64,000 bases of DNA, from the NCBI RefSeq assembly GCF_015265435.1, contig NZ_JABJWH010000040.1, forward strand, positions 216,258 to 280,257. The letters are read 5' to 3'. Shown here piece after piece: positions 8,088-16,969 of the stretch. Source of the stretch: Alloalcanivorax profundimaris (lineage in GTDB: Bacteria; Pseudomonadota; Gammaproteobacteria; Pseudomonadales; Alcanivoracaceae). The translations under genes were made by a program, and so were the position numbers. Numbering within the stretch: the stretch's first letter is position 1; each line of letters begins with the position of its first letter. The notes below the pieces were generated by a model. It was given only the letters and a program-made list of their open reading frames with translations, had not been told where the DNA came from and did no database searches.

Positions 8088-8933
8088 ATGCAACCACTGA
8101 ATGAGCGTCTGCGCGCCCACTACCAAAGCCTGTCCCCCCAGGAACGGCGGGTGGCGGACTTTATCCTCGACCACTACGACGACCTGATCAGCTACAACAG
8201 CGCCGAGCTGGCGCGCGTGAGCGGTGTCTCCAAGCCCACCGTCAGCCGTCTGTTCAAGCGGCTGGGCTACAGCGGCTACAAGGCCCTGCGCGACGAGCTG
8301 CGCGCCCTGCGCCAGAGCGGCGTGCCCCTGGCCGATGCCCGTGGCCTGGCGGACGGCGACACCCTGCCGGCCCGCCATTACCAGCAGGAGCTGGCCAACC
8401 TGAACCAGTGTCTGGCCGGCCTGGACGCCCGCCGGCTGGGCGAGGCGGCGGCGGCCCTGGCCGGTGCCGGCCAGGTACTGATCGTCGGCCAGCGCAATGC
8501 CTACCCGGTGGCGCTGCACCTGCGCCAGCAGCTGATCCAGGCCCGGGGCCAGGTGCGTCTGGCGCCGCAACCCGGCCAGACCCTGGCGGAAGAGCTGGTG
8601 GATCTGACCCCGGCGGACGTGGTGCTGGTGGTGGCGTTTCGCCGCCGCCCTCGGCTGATCGCGCCCCTGCTGAAAAGCCTGCGGCAGCGCAAGATACCGG
8701 TGGTGCTGCTGTGCGAACCCCAGGCCCGAGCGCTGCCGGAGCTGGCCCGCTGGCACTTCCCGGTGCCGTTGGACAGCCTGTCCGCCTTCGACAGCTACGC
8801 CGCCGCCATGAGCCTGGCCAGCCTGCTGGCCAACGCCGTGCTGCATGAGGTGCTGGCCGACGGGCGCCGGCGTATCCACGAGATCACCGACCTCTACGAC
8901 GACCTGGACGAGCTGGAAAAACCCTCCCCCTAG
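8088..8933 (+). CDS. MurR/RpiR-family transcriptional regulator
   Basis: A 281-residue regulator with an N-terminal RpiR helix-turn-helix (residues 1-78; ELARVSGVSKPTVSRLFKRLG is the recognition region) and a SIS sugar-phosphate-isomerase-like effector domain (about 120-260; VLIVGQRNAYPVA and VVLVVAFRRRPRL). RpiR proteins respond to phosphosugars or other small metabolites. Here the gene lies directly before a ureide-degradation operon, and an identical inverted repeat precedes both units, so it probably controls itself and that operon in response to a purine-breakdown intermediate. Confidence 0.85.
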   Translation: MQPLNERLRAHYQSLSPQERRVADFILDHYDDLISYNSAELARVSGVSKPTVSRLFKRLGYSGYKALRDELRALRQSGVPLADARGLADGDTLPARHYQQELANLNQCLAGLDARRLGEAAAALAGAGQVLIVGQRNAYPVALHLRQQLIQARGQVRLAPQPGQTLAEELVDLTPADVVLVVAFRRRPRLIAPLLKSLRQRKIPVVLLCEPQARALPELARWHFPVPLDSLSAFDSYAAAMSLASLLANAVLHEVLADGRRRIHEITDLYDDLDELEKPSP

Positions 8934-9005
8934 CGCTTCCTTCCGCCTGAGCGGCCAGGGCGCCTTGATGCCACGCTTGGAACAACTGTTTCAGTTATGT
9001 ATTAT

Positions 9006-9021
9006 TGAAACTATCGTTTCG
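9006..9021. promoter_or_regulatory. Candidate RpiR operator upstream of the pucG-like operon
   Basis: TGAAAC-N4-GTTTCG, the second copy of the repeat found at 8049-8064, about 80 bp before the aminotransferase start. A further GTTTCAG half lies at 8989-8995. Confidence 0.55.
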
Positions 9022-9045
9022 TGGCGCCAAGCCGCCACCAGGCCC

Positions 9046-9070
9046 CGTAGGAGCGGCTTCAGCCGCGATG
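9046..9070. repeat. REP-like half element
   Basis: A GTAGGAGCGGCTTCAGCCGCGAT unit (internal hairpin GCGGCTTCAGCCGC), one of several in the window. It sits in the leader of the aminotransferase gene. Confidence 0.6.
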
Positions 9071-9101
9071 CCGCGATGCCTTCACCCGCACAGAGGACGC
9101 C

Positions 9102-10352
9102 ATGCTGGACATCAACCAGTTCGACCAGATCAACCCACCGGCCCGTCTGCTGATGGGCCCCGGCCCGATCAACGCGGACCCCCGGGTGCTGCGTGCCATG
9201 GCCGCCCAACTGGTGGGCCAGTACGACCCGGCCATGACCGGCTACATGAACCAGGTGATGGCGCTCTACCGGGCCCTGTTCCGCACCGAGAACCGCTGGA
9301 CCATGCTGGTGGACGGCACCTCCCGGGCCGGCATCGAGGCCATTCTGGTGTCGGCGATCCGTCCCGGCGACCGGGTGCTGGTGCCGGTGTTCGGGCGCTT
9401 CGGCCACCTGCTGTGCGAGATCGCCCGCCGCTGCCGGGCGGAGGTGCACAGCATCGAGGTGCCCTGGGGCCAGGTGTTCGAGCCCCAGGCCATCGAGGAC
9501 GCCATCAAGCGCGTCAAACCGCGCCTGCTGCTCACCGTGCAGGGCGACACCTCCACCGGCCAGCTGCAACCGCTGGCGGAGCTGGGCGAGATCTGCCGCC
9601 GCCACGACGTATTGTTCTACACCGACGCCACCGCCTCCTTCGGCGGCAACCCCCTGGAAGCCGACGCCTGGGGCCTGGACGCGGTGTCCGCCGGCCTGCA
9701 GAAATGCCTGGGCGGCCCGTCCGGCAGCGCCCCCATCACCCTGGGCCCGAACATGGAAGCGGTGATGCGCCGTCGCAAGCATGTGGAGCAGGGCATCCGC
9801 ACCGAGGCCCACCAGGACGGCGAGGACGAGATGATCGCCTCCAACTATTTCGACCTGGGCATGGTGATGGACTACTGGGGCCCGGAACGCCTCAACCACC
9901 ACACCGAGGCCACCAGCATGCTGTTCGCCGCCCGCGAATGCGCCCGGCTGATTCTTCAGGAAGGCCTGGACCACGCCATCGCCCGCCATGCCCTGCACGG
10001 CGCCGCCTTGCTGCACGGCGTCCAGGGCATGGGCCTGGAAACCTTCGGCGACCTGGAGCACAAGATGAACAACGTGCTGTGCGTCAAAATCCCGGAGGGC
10101 ATCCCCGGCGAACAGGTGCGCGGCCTGCTGCTCAACGACTTCGGCATTGAAATCGGCACCTCCTTCGGCCCCCTGCAGGGCAAGATCTGGCGCATCGGCA
10201 CCATGGGCTACAACGCCCGCAGGGACTGCGTGCTGCAGACTCTCACCGCCCTGGAAGCGGTGCTGCTCCGCCTTGGCTTCCGCGCGCCCCAGGGCGGCGG
10301 AGCCCAGGCCGCCTGGGATTATTACGACCGGCACGCGGGGAGCGCCGCATGA
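9102..10352 (+). CDS. PucG-like (S)-ureidoglycine-glyoxylate aminotransferase
   Basis: A 416-residue fold-type I PLP enzyme of the class V aminotransferase group. The pyridoxal lysine is K201 in AGLQKCLGGPSG. The N-terminal MGPGPINADPRVLRAM and VGQYDPAMTGYMN closely follow Bacillus PucG, whose Gln in the VGQ motif helps to define ureidoglycine specificity (Q40 here). PucG transfers the amino group of ureidoglycine, formed from allantoate, to glyoxylate to give glycine. The next gene is an allantoate amidohydrolase-like enzyme, which supports the assignment. Serine- or alanine-glyoxylate aminotransferase is the main alternative. Confidence 0.8.
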   Translation: MLDINQFDQINPPARLLMGPGPINADPRVLRAMAAQLVGQYDPAMTGYMNQVMALYRALFRTENRWTMLVDGTSRAGIEAILVSAIRPGDRVLVPVFGRFGHLLCEIARRCRAEVHSIEVPWGQVFEPQAIEDAIKRVKPRLLLTVQGDTSTGQLQPLAELGEICRRHDVLFYTDATASFGGNPLEADAWGLDAVSAGLQKCLGGPSGSAPITLGPNMEAVMRRRKHVEQGIRTEAHQDGEDEMIASNYFDLGMVMDYWGPERLNHHTEATSMLFAARECARLILQEGLDHAIARHALHGAALLHGVQGMGLETFGDLEHKMNNVLCVKIPEGIPGEQVRGLLLNDFGIEIGTSFGPLQGKIWRIGTMGYNARRDCVLQTLTALEAVLLRLGFRAPQGGGAQAAWDYYDRHAGSAA

Positions 10353-11632
10353 ACGCCGCCGCGATGACCCCGGACCAGGCCCGCGCCGCCGCCGAGCGGG
10401 TGATGGCCCGCTGCGATGAACTGGCGGCCCTCAGCGAAACCCCGGACGCCCTGACTCGCGTTTACCTGTCGCCGGAACACCGGCGCGCCAACGCCCTCAC
10501 CGGTGACTGGATGCGCGAGGCGGGCATGAGCGTCCACCAGGACAGCGTCGGCAATATCCGTGGCCGCTACGAAGGGGCCGCCCCGGAGGCGCCGGCCCTG
10601 CTGCTGGGCTCGCACCTGGACACGGTCCGCGACGCCGGCCGCTACGACGGCATGCTCGGCGTGCTCTCCGCCATCGAAACCGTGCGCCACCTCCACCGGC
10701 AAAACGCACGTCTGCCCCTGGCCATCGAAGTGGTGGGCTTCGGCGACGAGGAGGGCACCCGCTTCGGCATCACCCTGCTGGGCAGCCGGGCCATTGCCGG
10801 CACCTGGCCGGAAGGCTGGCTGGACCAGAAGGACGGGCAGGGCATCCACCTCGCCGGCGCGATGAGCGAGTTTGGTCTGGACCCGCAACGGGTGGCGGAC
10901 GCCGCCCGCCCGGCCGGCGACATCGCCGCCTACCTGGAACTGCACATCGAGCAAGGCCCCTGCCTGGAACAGGCCGACCTGGCCCTGGGCGTGGTCACCG
11001 CCATCAACGGCGCCCGCCGGCTCAACTGCACCTTCACCGGCCAGGCCGGCCACGCCGGCACCGTGCCCATGGCCCAGCGCCGCGACGCCCTGGCCGGCGC
11101 CGCCGAATGGATGACCGTGGTCGAACAGGTCACCCGCCAGGCCGGCCAGGATCGGGTGGCCACCGTGGGTTCCTTGCAGTGCAAGCCAGGGGCGGTCAAC
11201 GTGATCCCCGGGCAAGCGCGGCTGACCCTGGACATTCGCGGCCCGGAGGAAGAACCGCTGGAGGCCCTGCTCGACGACCTGCTGGCCCGCGCCCACACCA
11301 TCGCCGAACGCCGCGACCTGACCTTCGACGCCGACGAGTTCTACCGCATCGCCGCCACCGCCTGCGACGCCGGGCTGCAACAGCAACTGGCCAGCGCCGT
11401 CACGGCGGTGCAGGGCAGCGCCCCCCACCTGCCCAGCGGCGCCGGCCACGACGCCATCGCCATGGCCGAACACTGGCCGGTGGGCATGCTGTTCGTGCGC
11501 TGCAAAGGCGGCATCAGCCATCACCCGGCCGAGTCCGTCACCACCGCGGACGTGGCCCAGGCGATCCAGGCCTACACCCAGGCCGCCACCGATGTCGCCA
11601 CCAACACCGCCCTTGACCTGAACCACGGTTAA
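10349..11632 (+). CDS. Allantoate amidohydrolase-like Zn-dependent hydrolase
   Basis: A 427-residue M20-family amidohydrolase of the AllC/HyuC type. Metal-ligand motifs are visible: GSHLDTV with GRYDGMLGV, the GFGDEEGTRFG Glu pair, LELHIEQGP and the C-terminal SGAGHDA. The dimerisation domain lies between (about residues 215-330). Such enzymes hydrolyse allantoate to ureidoglycine, carbon dioxide and ammonia, or cleave N-carbamoyl amino acids. The overlap (ATGA) with the PucG-like gene favours allantoate. The product of this enzyme would be the substrate of the preceding aminotransferase. Confidence 0.8.
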   Translation: MNAAAMTPDQARAAAERVMARCDELAALSETPDALTRVYLSPEHRRANALTGDWMREAGMSVHQDSVGNIRGRYEGAAPEAPALLLGSHLDTVRDAGRYDGMLGVLSAIETVRHLHRQNARLPLAIEVVGFGDEEGTRFGITLLGSRAIAGTWPEGWLDQKDGQGIHLAGAMSEFGLDPQRVADAARPAGDIAAYLELHIEQGPCLEQADLALGVVTAINGARRLNCTFTGQAGHAGTVPMAQRRDALAGAAEWMTVVEQVTRQAGQDRVATVGSLQCKPGAVNVIPGQARLTLDIRGPEEEPLEALLDDLLARAHTIAERRDLTFDADEFYRIAATACDAGLQQQLASAVTAVQGSAPHLPSGAGHDAIAMAEHWPVGMLFVRCKGGISHHPAESVTTADVAQAIQAYTQAATDVATNTALDLNHG

Positions 11633-11674
11633 GGTCCCAGACTTCCGCGCTCTTTCACGCAGCGAGGAAGCACC

Positions 11675-12919
11675 ATGACCACCCCAACCCCGGCGGCGTT
11701 ACCGCGCCGCGCCCTGGCCGGCATGATCACCGTGGCCGTACTGGTGGGCCTGAACCTGCGGCCTTCCATGGCCGCCGTGGGCCCCCTGGCCGACCGCATC
11801 CAGGCGGAACTGGGCGCCAGTTATACCGGCCTGGCCCTGCTCACCACCCTGCCGGTGCTGGCCATGGCCGCCGGCTGTTTTCTCGGCGCTGGCCTGGCGC
11901 GCCGCCTTGGCGACCCGGCCCTGGTGGTGGCCTCGCTGCTGATGATCCTGCTGGCGGACCTGGCCCGCCTGGCCAACCAGACCCTGGCCGGCCTGATGCT
12001 CACCGCCCTGGTGGCCGGCTTCGGCATCGCCTTCCTGCAGGTGCGCCTGCCGGCGCTGATCAAACGCCGCGCCGGCGGCTACACCGCTCTGGTGATGGGC
12101 TGGTACATCGCCGCGGTGATGGGCGGCGCCGCCCTGGCGTCCTCCCTGGCGCCGTCGCTGGCCACCCTGGCCGGCGGCTGGCGGGCTGGCCTGGCGGTAT
12201 GGGCCGCGCTCGCGGTGCTGGCGCTGCTGGCCTGGTGGCGAGGCCGGGCCGTGTTCGGCGCGCCGCCGGCGCAAGGCGCCGCCGTGCCCACCGCCGGCCT
12301 CTGGCGGCGTCCCCGCACCTGGACCCTGGCGCTGTTCTTCGGCCTCGGCACCGCCGGCTACACCTGCGTGCTGGCCTGGCTGCCGCCGTACTACGTGGCA
12401 CGGGGCTTCAGCCCCAGCCAGGCCGGCGGCCTGCTCGGCTTTCTCACCGCCATGGAAGTGGTGGCCGGCCTGCTGTTGCCGCCCCTGGTCCTGAAAAGCC
12501 CGGACCGCCGCCCGGCGTTGCTGGCGGTGCTCGCCAGCGCCCTGGCCGGGTTCGTGCTGCTGGCCGGCTGGCCCCTGGGCTCGCCGCTGCTGGTGGCCAC
12601 CCTCCTGGGCCTGGGCATCGGCGGGCTGTTCCCGCTCAGCCTGATCGTCGCCATGGACCACCATGACAACGCGGAAGTCGCCGGCGCCCTGGTAGGCATC
12701 GTCCAGGGCATCGGCTACCTGATCGCCGCCTTCTCGCCGTTCCTGGCCGGCCTGATCCGCGACCGCCTCGGCGACTTCGCCCTGGCCTGGGTGGGGCTCG
12801 GCGCGCTCTACGTGCTGCTCATCGCCATGGCGCTGCGCTTCAACCCGCGCCGCTACGCCCGGCACTACGGCTGGCAATGGATTAGCCGGAGCGGAACAGG
12901 CGCAAAAAACCCTGAATAG
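11675..12919 (+). CDS. MFS transporter of the CynX/NimT type
   Basis: A 414-residue integral membrane protein with about twelve hydrophobic helices and the CynX-like opening VGLNLRPSMAAVGPL followed by LLTTLPVLAMA. CynX/NimT members carry cyanate, nitroimidazoles and other small polar compounds. It is 42 bp after the allantoate amidohydrolase-like gene and has its own Shine-Dalgarno (GAGGAAG), so it is probably the last gene of the ureide operon and may import allantoin, allantoate or a similar ureide. The substrate is inferred from context alone. Confidence 0.75.
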   Translation: MTTPTPAALPRRALAGMITVAVLVGLNLRPSMAAVGPLADRIQAELGASYTGLALLTTLPVLAMAAGCFLGAGLARRLGDPALVVASLLMILLADLARLANQTLAGLMLTALVAGFGIAFLQVRLPALIKRRAGGYTALVMGWYIAAVMGGAALASSLAPSLATLAGGWRAGLAVWAALAVLALLAWWRGRAVFGAPPAQGAAVPTAGLWRRPRTWTLALFFGLGTAGYTCVLAWLPPYYVARGFSPSQAGGLLGFLTAMEVVAGLLLPPLVLKSPDRRPALLAVLASALAGFVLLAGWPLGSPLLVATLLGLGIGGLFPLSLIVAMDHHDNAEVAGALVGIVQGIGYLIAAFSPFLAGLIRDRLGDFALAWVGLGALYVLLIAMALRFNPRRYARHYGWQWISRSGTGAKNPE

Positions 12920-13039
12920 GGGGAGGTGGAATGTGTTTTGCGTCACGGTATTCCCGAGGAGCGTGTCTAGAATCATTCGGCAATGCGTCTGGGTACACAT
13001 AACAGCAAGGGCGCACTACATGAAATTTTGGGGGATAAG

Positions 13040-14305
13040 ATGGATAAAAGCATTTACGCCGGGGCGGCCATGGCCGCGATCCTGGCCATGACCGGTTGTG
13101 GCGGGTCGAGCAGTTCCAGTAGCGATGGGGGGGCCGTTGCCCGCACCGCCCACTTCGTGGACAACGCCGTCACCGGCCTGCACTACACCTGCGATGGTTC
13201 AAGCACCCAGACCACCGGGGAGCAGGGCCTGCTGCGTTGCCCGGACGGCGCCACGGCACGTTTTCTGATCGGCGACATTCAATTGGGCGAGACCGTGGTC
13301 GACGGCAACACCGTCTTCATCACCCCGGCGGACCTGGCCGGCGAGGACGCCGATGAAAACGACAACACGGTGATCAACATCAGCCGTTTCCTGATCAGCC
13401 TGGACGCCGACCAGGACCTGGCCAACGGCATTCAGATCGATCCCGCCTCGCACCAGGACCTGGGCCTGGCCATCGACTTCAGCCTGGACCCGGTGGCCTT
13501 TGAAACCGCGATCGCCTCCGCCCTGGACATGCTCACCAACGACTTGCCCGGCGGCCCCCACCCCTTGGTGGCCACGGCGGACGCCCAGGACCACGTCACC
13601 CTGGCGCTGCATTTGACCAATGCCGGCCTGTACCGTGGCACCGTGCATCACACGGTCGACACCACCAACGGCATGACTTTCCTGGTCACCCGGGAAGGCG
13701 CCGTTTACGGCAGCAACCAGTCCGCCGAGGGGTTCTATACGGCCACCGGTTTCGAGGAAAGCTCGGACTGGTTGAGCACCCTGGGCAGCGGCGACGATTT
13801 CAAGATCGACGGCACCAGTGGCGCCACCTACTTTATCGACGCCACCTTCGCCAAGGGCCGGGCGACCGGCCAGCCGGCGGGTGACGACTACCCGCGTTTC
13901 GAAGCTATCCGCCGCCTGGCCTTCGACCCGCTCTACGACCAGGACCTGGTTCAGGACTTCGCGGATCTGCTGCCGCTGGCCATTGGCATCGGCGAGAACA
14001 GCGATGCGCCCTTCGTGATCGCCAGCGCGGGCGAGGGCCTGGACGGCGCGCCGTTCGGTTTCTTTGAAGGCGGGCCGCCCTCCGAGCAGCTTGAGAACGA
14101 CGTGGAGTATGGGGATATCGTGGTCGTCGAAGTGGTCAGCACGAACGACCGAGCCCTCCGTCTGCTGGGCATGTCCATGGCTGGTTACCTGGTCGATGCC
14201 ACCGTCGACCTGAGCGAGGCCGAACCCACGGTGAACGCCACCTGGGAACACGTCCACGAAGGTCGACGAGGCGAAACGCAGACCGTTCTCTTTATGGGCG
14301 AATAA
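13040..14305 (+). CDS. Hypothetical lipoprotein with serine-rich linker
   Basis: A 421-residue predicted lipoprotein: signal peptide MDKSIYAGAAMAAILAMTGC, then GG and a run of serines, typical of outer-membrane lipoproteins in marine gammaproteobacteria. The body is acidic, with a repeated Asp-rich style (GEDADENDNTV, LDADQDLANG). I chose the ATG at 13040 because GGGGGAT precedes it and the lipobox then sits at residues 17-20. No enzyme motif was found. It lies alone between the ureide operon and the zinc operon, so context offers no role. Confidence 0.75.
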   Translation: MDKSIYAGAAMAAILAMTGCGGSSSSSSDGGAVARTAHFVDNAVTGLHYTCDGSSTQTTGEQGLLRCPDGATARFLIGDIQLGETVVDGNTVFITPADLAGEDADENDNTVINISRFLISLDADQDLANGIQIDPASHQDLGLAIDFSLDPVAFETAIASALDMLTNDLPGGPHPLVATADAQDHVTLALHLTNAGLYRGTVHHTVDTTNGMTFLVTREGAVYGSNQSAEGFYTATGFEESSDWLSTLGSGDDFKIDGTSGATYFIDATFAKGRATGQPAGDDYPRFEAIRRLAFDPLYDQDLVQDFADLLPLAIGIGENSDAPFVIASAGEGLDGAPFGFFEGGPPSEQLENDVEYGDIVVVEVVSTNDRALRLLGMSMAGYLVDATVDLSEAEPTVNATWEHVHEGRRGETQTVLFMGE

Positions 14306-14375
14306 TCCGGCGGAGTTCTGCTGACGGGGGTGGCAGGAACGGCGTTTTTCGTCAGCCGGTTGTGTGGTGCGTCAA

Positions 14376-14396
14376 GAATGTTATCTTATAACGTCT
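14376..14396. promoter_or_regulatory. Zur box before zrgA
   Basis: GTTATCTTATAAC (14380-14392) inside a wider AATGTTAT...ATAACGT palindrome. It agrees with the gammaproteobacterial Zur consensus (GTTATA-N-TATAAC) at all but one core position, and it lies about 30 bp before a zinc-regulated gene. Confidence 0.75.
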
Positions 14397-14422
14397 TTGA
14401 TGCGCCGATCCCGGGAGCTGCC

Positions 14423-15010
14423 ATGAATCGACGGACTCTTCTGCCCCTCGTGTCTTTCGGGGTGCTGCTGGGCGCCACGGCCCAGGCCGCGCCGGTGCAT
14501 CAGCACGGCCGCGCGGAGGCGGCTCTGGTGGTGGAAGGTGACTCTCTGACGCTGTCGTTCCGGGCGCCGCTGATGGATATCGTCGGCGCCGAGCGGTCGC
14601 CGGCGGACACCGCGGAGCGCGAGCGTTACCGGGAACGCATGGCCAAAGTCACCGCGCCGCGGCCGGCGGAGGCGGCGGGCTGCGAATTGAAGGATGAGCG
14701 GGTCAGCGGGCTGGCGGAACTGTTTCCAGAGGGTCACGATCCTGCCGACCATGACCATGACCATGACCATGACCATGACCATGACCATGACCATGACCAT
14801 GACCATGACCATGGCGACCGTCACGCCCACCATCAGGACCTGGAAGCGACCTGGACCTACCAGTGTGACCACATCGCCGAACTGGACGCGGTGACCTGGC
14901 CCTTCCTGTCGGACTTTCCCAGCCTCACCACCGAGGTGATCCTGCTGCTGCCGAGCGGGCAGGGCGCCCGCACCCTGAGCCCCGGCGACACCCGGCTGCC
15001 CCTGGAGTGA
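14423..15010 (+). CDS. zrgA: ZrgA-like periplasmic zinc-binding protein (DUF2796)
   Basis: A 195-residue secreted protein: signal peptide ending ATAQA, an early His motif (VHQHGRAEAALVVEG), a His/Asp-rich tract (about residues 108-140) and a C-terminal part with YQCDHIAELDAV. This is the DUF2796 family, called ZrgA in Vibrio cholerae, where it is part of a Zur-controlled zinc uptake system. The ATG at 14423 gives the signal peptide and follows GGGAG. The His/Asp tract probably binds zinc. The Zur box directly upstream supports repression when zinc is plentiful. Confidence 0.85.
   Translation: MNRRTLLPLVSFGVLLGATAQAAPVHQHGRAEAALVVEGDSLTLSFRAPLMDIVGAERSPADTAERERYRERMAKVTAPRPAEAAGCELKDERVSGLAELFPEGHDPADHDHDHDHDHDHDHDHDHDHDHGDRHAHHQDLEATWTYQCDHIAELDAVTWPFLSDFPSLTTEVILLLPSGQGARTLSPGDTRLPLE
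14747..14812 (+). repeat. Hexanucleotide repeat (GACCAT)11 in zrgA
   Basis: Eleven perfect copies of GACCAT encode (Asp-His)11. The unit is two codons, so copy-number change by slippage keeps the reading frame but alters the length of the metal-binding tract. Confidence 0.95.
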
Positions 15011-15012
15011 CC

Positions 15013-15732
15013 ATGGCGCTGGAGGTGGAGGACCTGCGTTTCCATCACCCGGGCCAGACACGGCCCTTCATCGCCGTGGAGCGCTTTCATCTGGAAGCCG
15101 GCGAACGGGTGCTGATCCATGGCCCCAGCGGCTGTGGCAAGAGCACGCTGTTGTCACTGATCACCGGCATCCGCCCCTTGCAGCGCGGCCGCATCCGGGT
15201 GGCCGACGAGCCGTTTTCGGAGCTGTCCCAGCGCCGCCGTGATGCCTTCCGGGCGGACCACATCGGGGTGATTTTCCAGGCCTTCAACCTGCTGCCCTAT
15301 CTCTCCGCCCTGGACAACGTGCGCCTGACGCCCTCGTTCTCCAAACGCCGCCGGCAACGCGAGGGCCGCGCCGATACGTCCGATACGGCTGATAAAGCCG
15401 GAAAAGAGAGCGCCGCCCTGGCCCTGCTGGGCCGGCTGGGCCTGGATTCGACGGTGGCGCGGCTGCCCGCCCATCAACTGTCCTTCGGCCAGCAGCAGCG
15501 CGTGGCGGCGGCCCGGGCACTCTACGGCGAACCGGAGCTGATTGTCGCCGACGAACCCACCTCGGCCCTGGACACCGAGCACCGCGATGGCCTGATGCGG
15601 CTGCTGGCGGAACAGTGCGAACGCAGCGGCAGCGCCTTGCTGATGGTCAGCCACGATCCGGATGTGGCCGGGTATTTCCATCGCGCCCTTTCCTTCGACG
15701 AGCTCAACCGGGCGGCCCACCATGTTGCCTAG
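15013..15732 (+). CDS. ABC transporter ATPase, LolD/MacB type, zinc operon
   Basis: A 239-residue ABC ATPase. Walker A is GPSGCGKST, the Q-loop FQAFNLLPYL, the signature LSFGQQQRVAAARAL and Walker B LIVADEPTSALD, so the site looks complete. It belongs with FtsX-like permeases (LolD/MacB type), and the next gene is such a permease. The ATG at 15013 is used because GGAG lies 6 bases upstream; a GTG at 15007 overlapping the zrgA stop is possible. In Vibrio an ABC system of this type follows zrgA. It may power envelope zinc delivery together with ZrgA. Confidence 0.85.
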   Translation: MALEVEDLRFHHPGQTRPFIAVERFHLEAGERVLIHGPSGCGKSTLLSLITGIRPLQRGRIRVADEPFSELSQRRRDAFRADHIGVIFQAFNLLPYLSALDNVRLTPSFSKRRRQREGRADTSDTADKAGKESAALALLGRLGLDSTVARLPAHQLSFGQQQRVAAARALYGEPELIVADEPTSALDTEHRDGLMRLLAEQCERSGSALLMVSHDPDVAGYFHRALSFDELNRAAHHVA

Positions 15733-16968
15733 AGTGATCCTGGCCTCCCTGGCCACCCGCAAGACCTCGGCGGCCCTGATCGTTGCCGCCATCGCCCTGA
15801 GTCTGGTGATGATCCTGGGCATCGAGCGGCTGCGCCACCAGGTGCACGCCAACTTCGCCAGCACCGTCTCCGGCATGGACCTGATCGTGGGGGCCCGGGG
15901 CGGGGCCACCAACATCCTGCTCTACAGCGTCTTCCACCTGAGTGAGCCCACGGCCGGCATTGAATGGCGCACCGTGGAGCATCTGGCCGCCCACCCCAAG
16001 GTGAAGTGGTGGATTCCCATCTCACTGGGCGACTTCCATCGCGGCTTCCCGGTGGTGGCCACCAACGACAGCTACCTGGAACACTACCGCTACGGCCGCG
16101 ACCGCCCCCTGGAACTGGCCACCGGTAAATGGTTCGCCGGCCCCGACCAGGTGGTGCTGGGCAGCGACGTGGCCCGGCGCCTGGGCTACGGCCCGGGCAC
16201 CTCGGTGGTGCTGGCCCACGGCTCGGGCGGCGGCCCGGCCATCATCAAACACGCGGATCACCCCTTCACCGTCAGCGGGGTCCTGGCGCCCACCGGCACC
16301 CCAGTGGACCAGGGCCTGTACATCTCCCTGCAGGCCATGGCGCTGATTCACAGCGGCGGGCGATACGCTTATCCAACACCGGGCGGCCCGGCGGCCCGGC
16401 GGCCAGCGACATGCCGGACTCCGTCAACGCCGTGATGCTGGGCCTGAAACAGCGCACCGCCATCCTCGGCCTGCAACGGGAACTGTCCAACTACGACGGC
16501 GAACCGCTCAGCGCCATCATCCCCGGCGTGGAACTACAGCGCCTGTGGCGCATGACCGCCAACGTGGAAAACGCGCTGCGCGCCGCCTCGGTGGCGGTGT
16601 TCCTGGTCGCCCTGCTGGTACTGATTTCCACGGTGCTGGCGGCCCTGGAAGGCCGCCGCCACGAACTGGCCGTGCTGCGCGCCGCCGGCGCCGGCCGGGG
16701 CACCGTCTACGGCGTGATCGTCGGCGAAAGCCTCTGCCTCACCCTGGCCGGCTGCGCCAGCGGGGTGCTGCTGCTGTTCGCCGCCCAACAGATCCTTGCC
16801 CCCTGGGCCCTCATGGAATGGTCCCTGCGGCTGCCCTCGTACCTGCTGGCGTGGCGCGAACTGCCCCTGGTCGCCGCCGTGCTGCTGGCCGGCTCCCTGG
16901 CCGGCCTGCTGCCGGCCGAAAAAGCCTTCCGCAACAGCCTCGCCGACGGCCTCACTCCCCGGAGCTGA
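15722..16968 (+). pseudogene. FtsX-like ABC permease, frameshifted
   Basis: The start overlaps the ATPase gene. The first part (15722 to about 16400) gives a first membrane helix and a periplasmic domain (MDLIVGARGGATNILLYSVF, VKWWIPISLGD). It then runs out of frame and stops at 16435. The rest (from about 16380 to 16968) continues in the frame one base back with LGLKQRTAILGLQRELSNYDG and three more helices (AVFLVALLVLISTVLAAL and others) and ends at RS. Together they make one roughly 415-residue permease. A one-base loss in the GC-rich stretch 16350-16410 explains the break. It could be a true mutation or a sequencing error. Confidence 0.8.
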
Positions 16969-16969
16969 C

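Noticed and set aside
14747..14812. CRISPR-like array
   Set aside because: The repeat is a 6-base coding unit without spacers. No CRISPR array or cas gene was seen anywhere.
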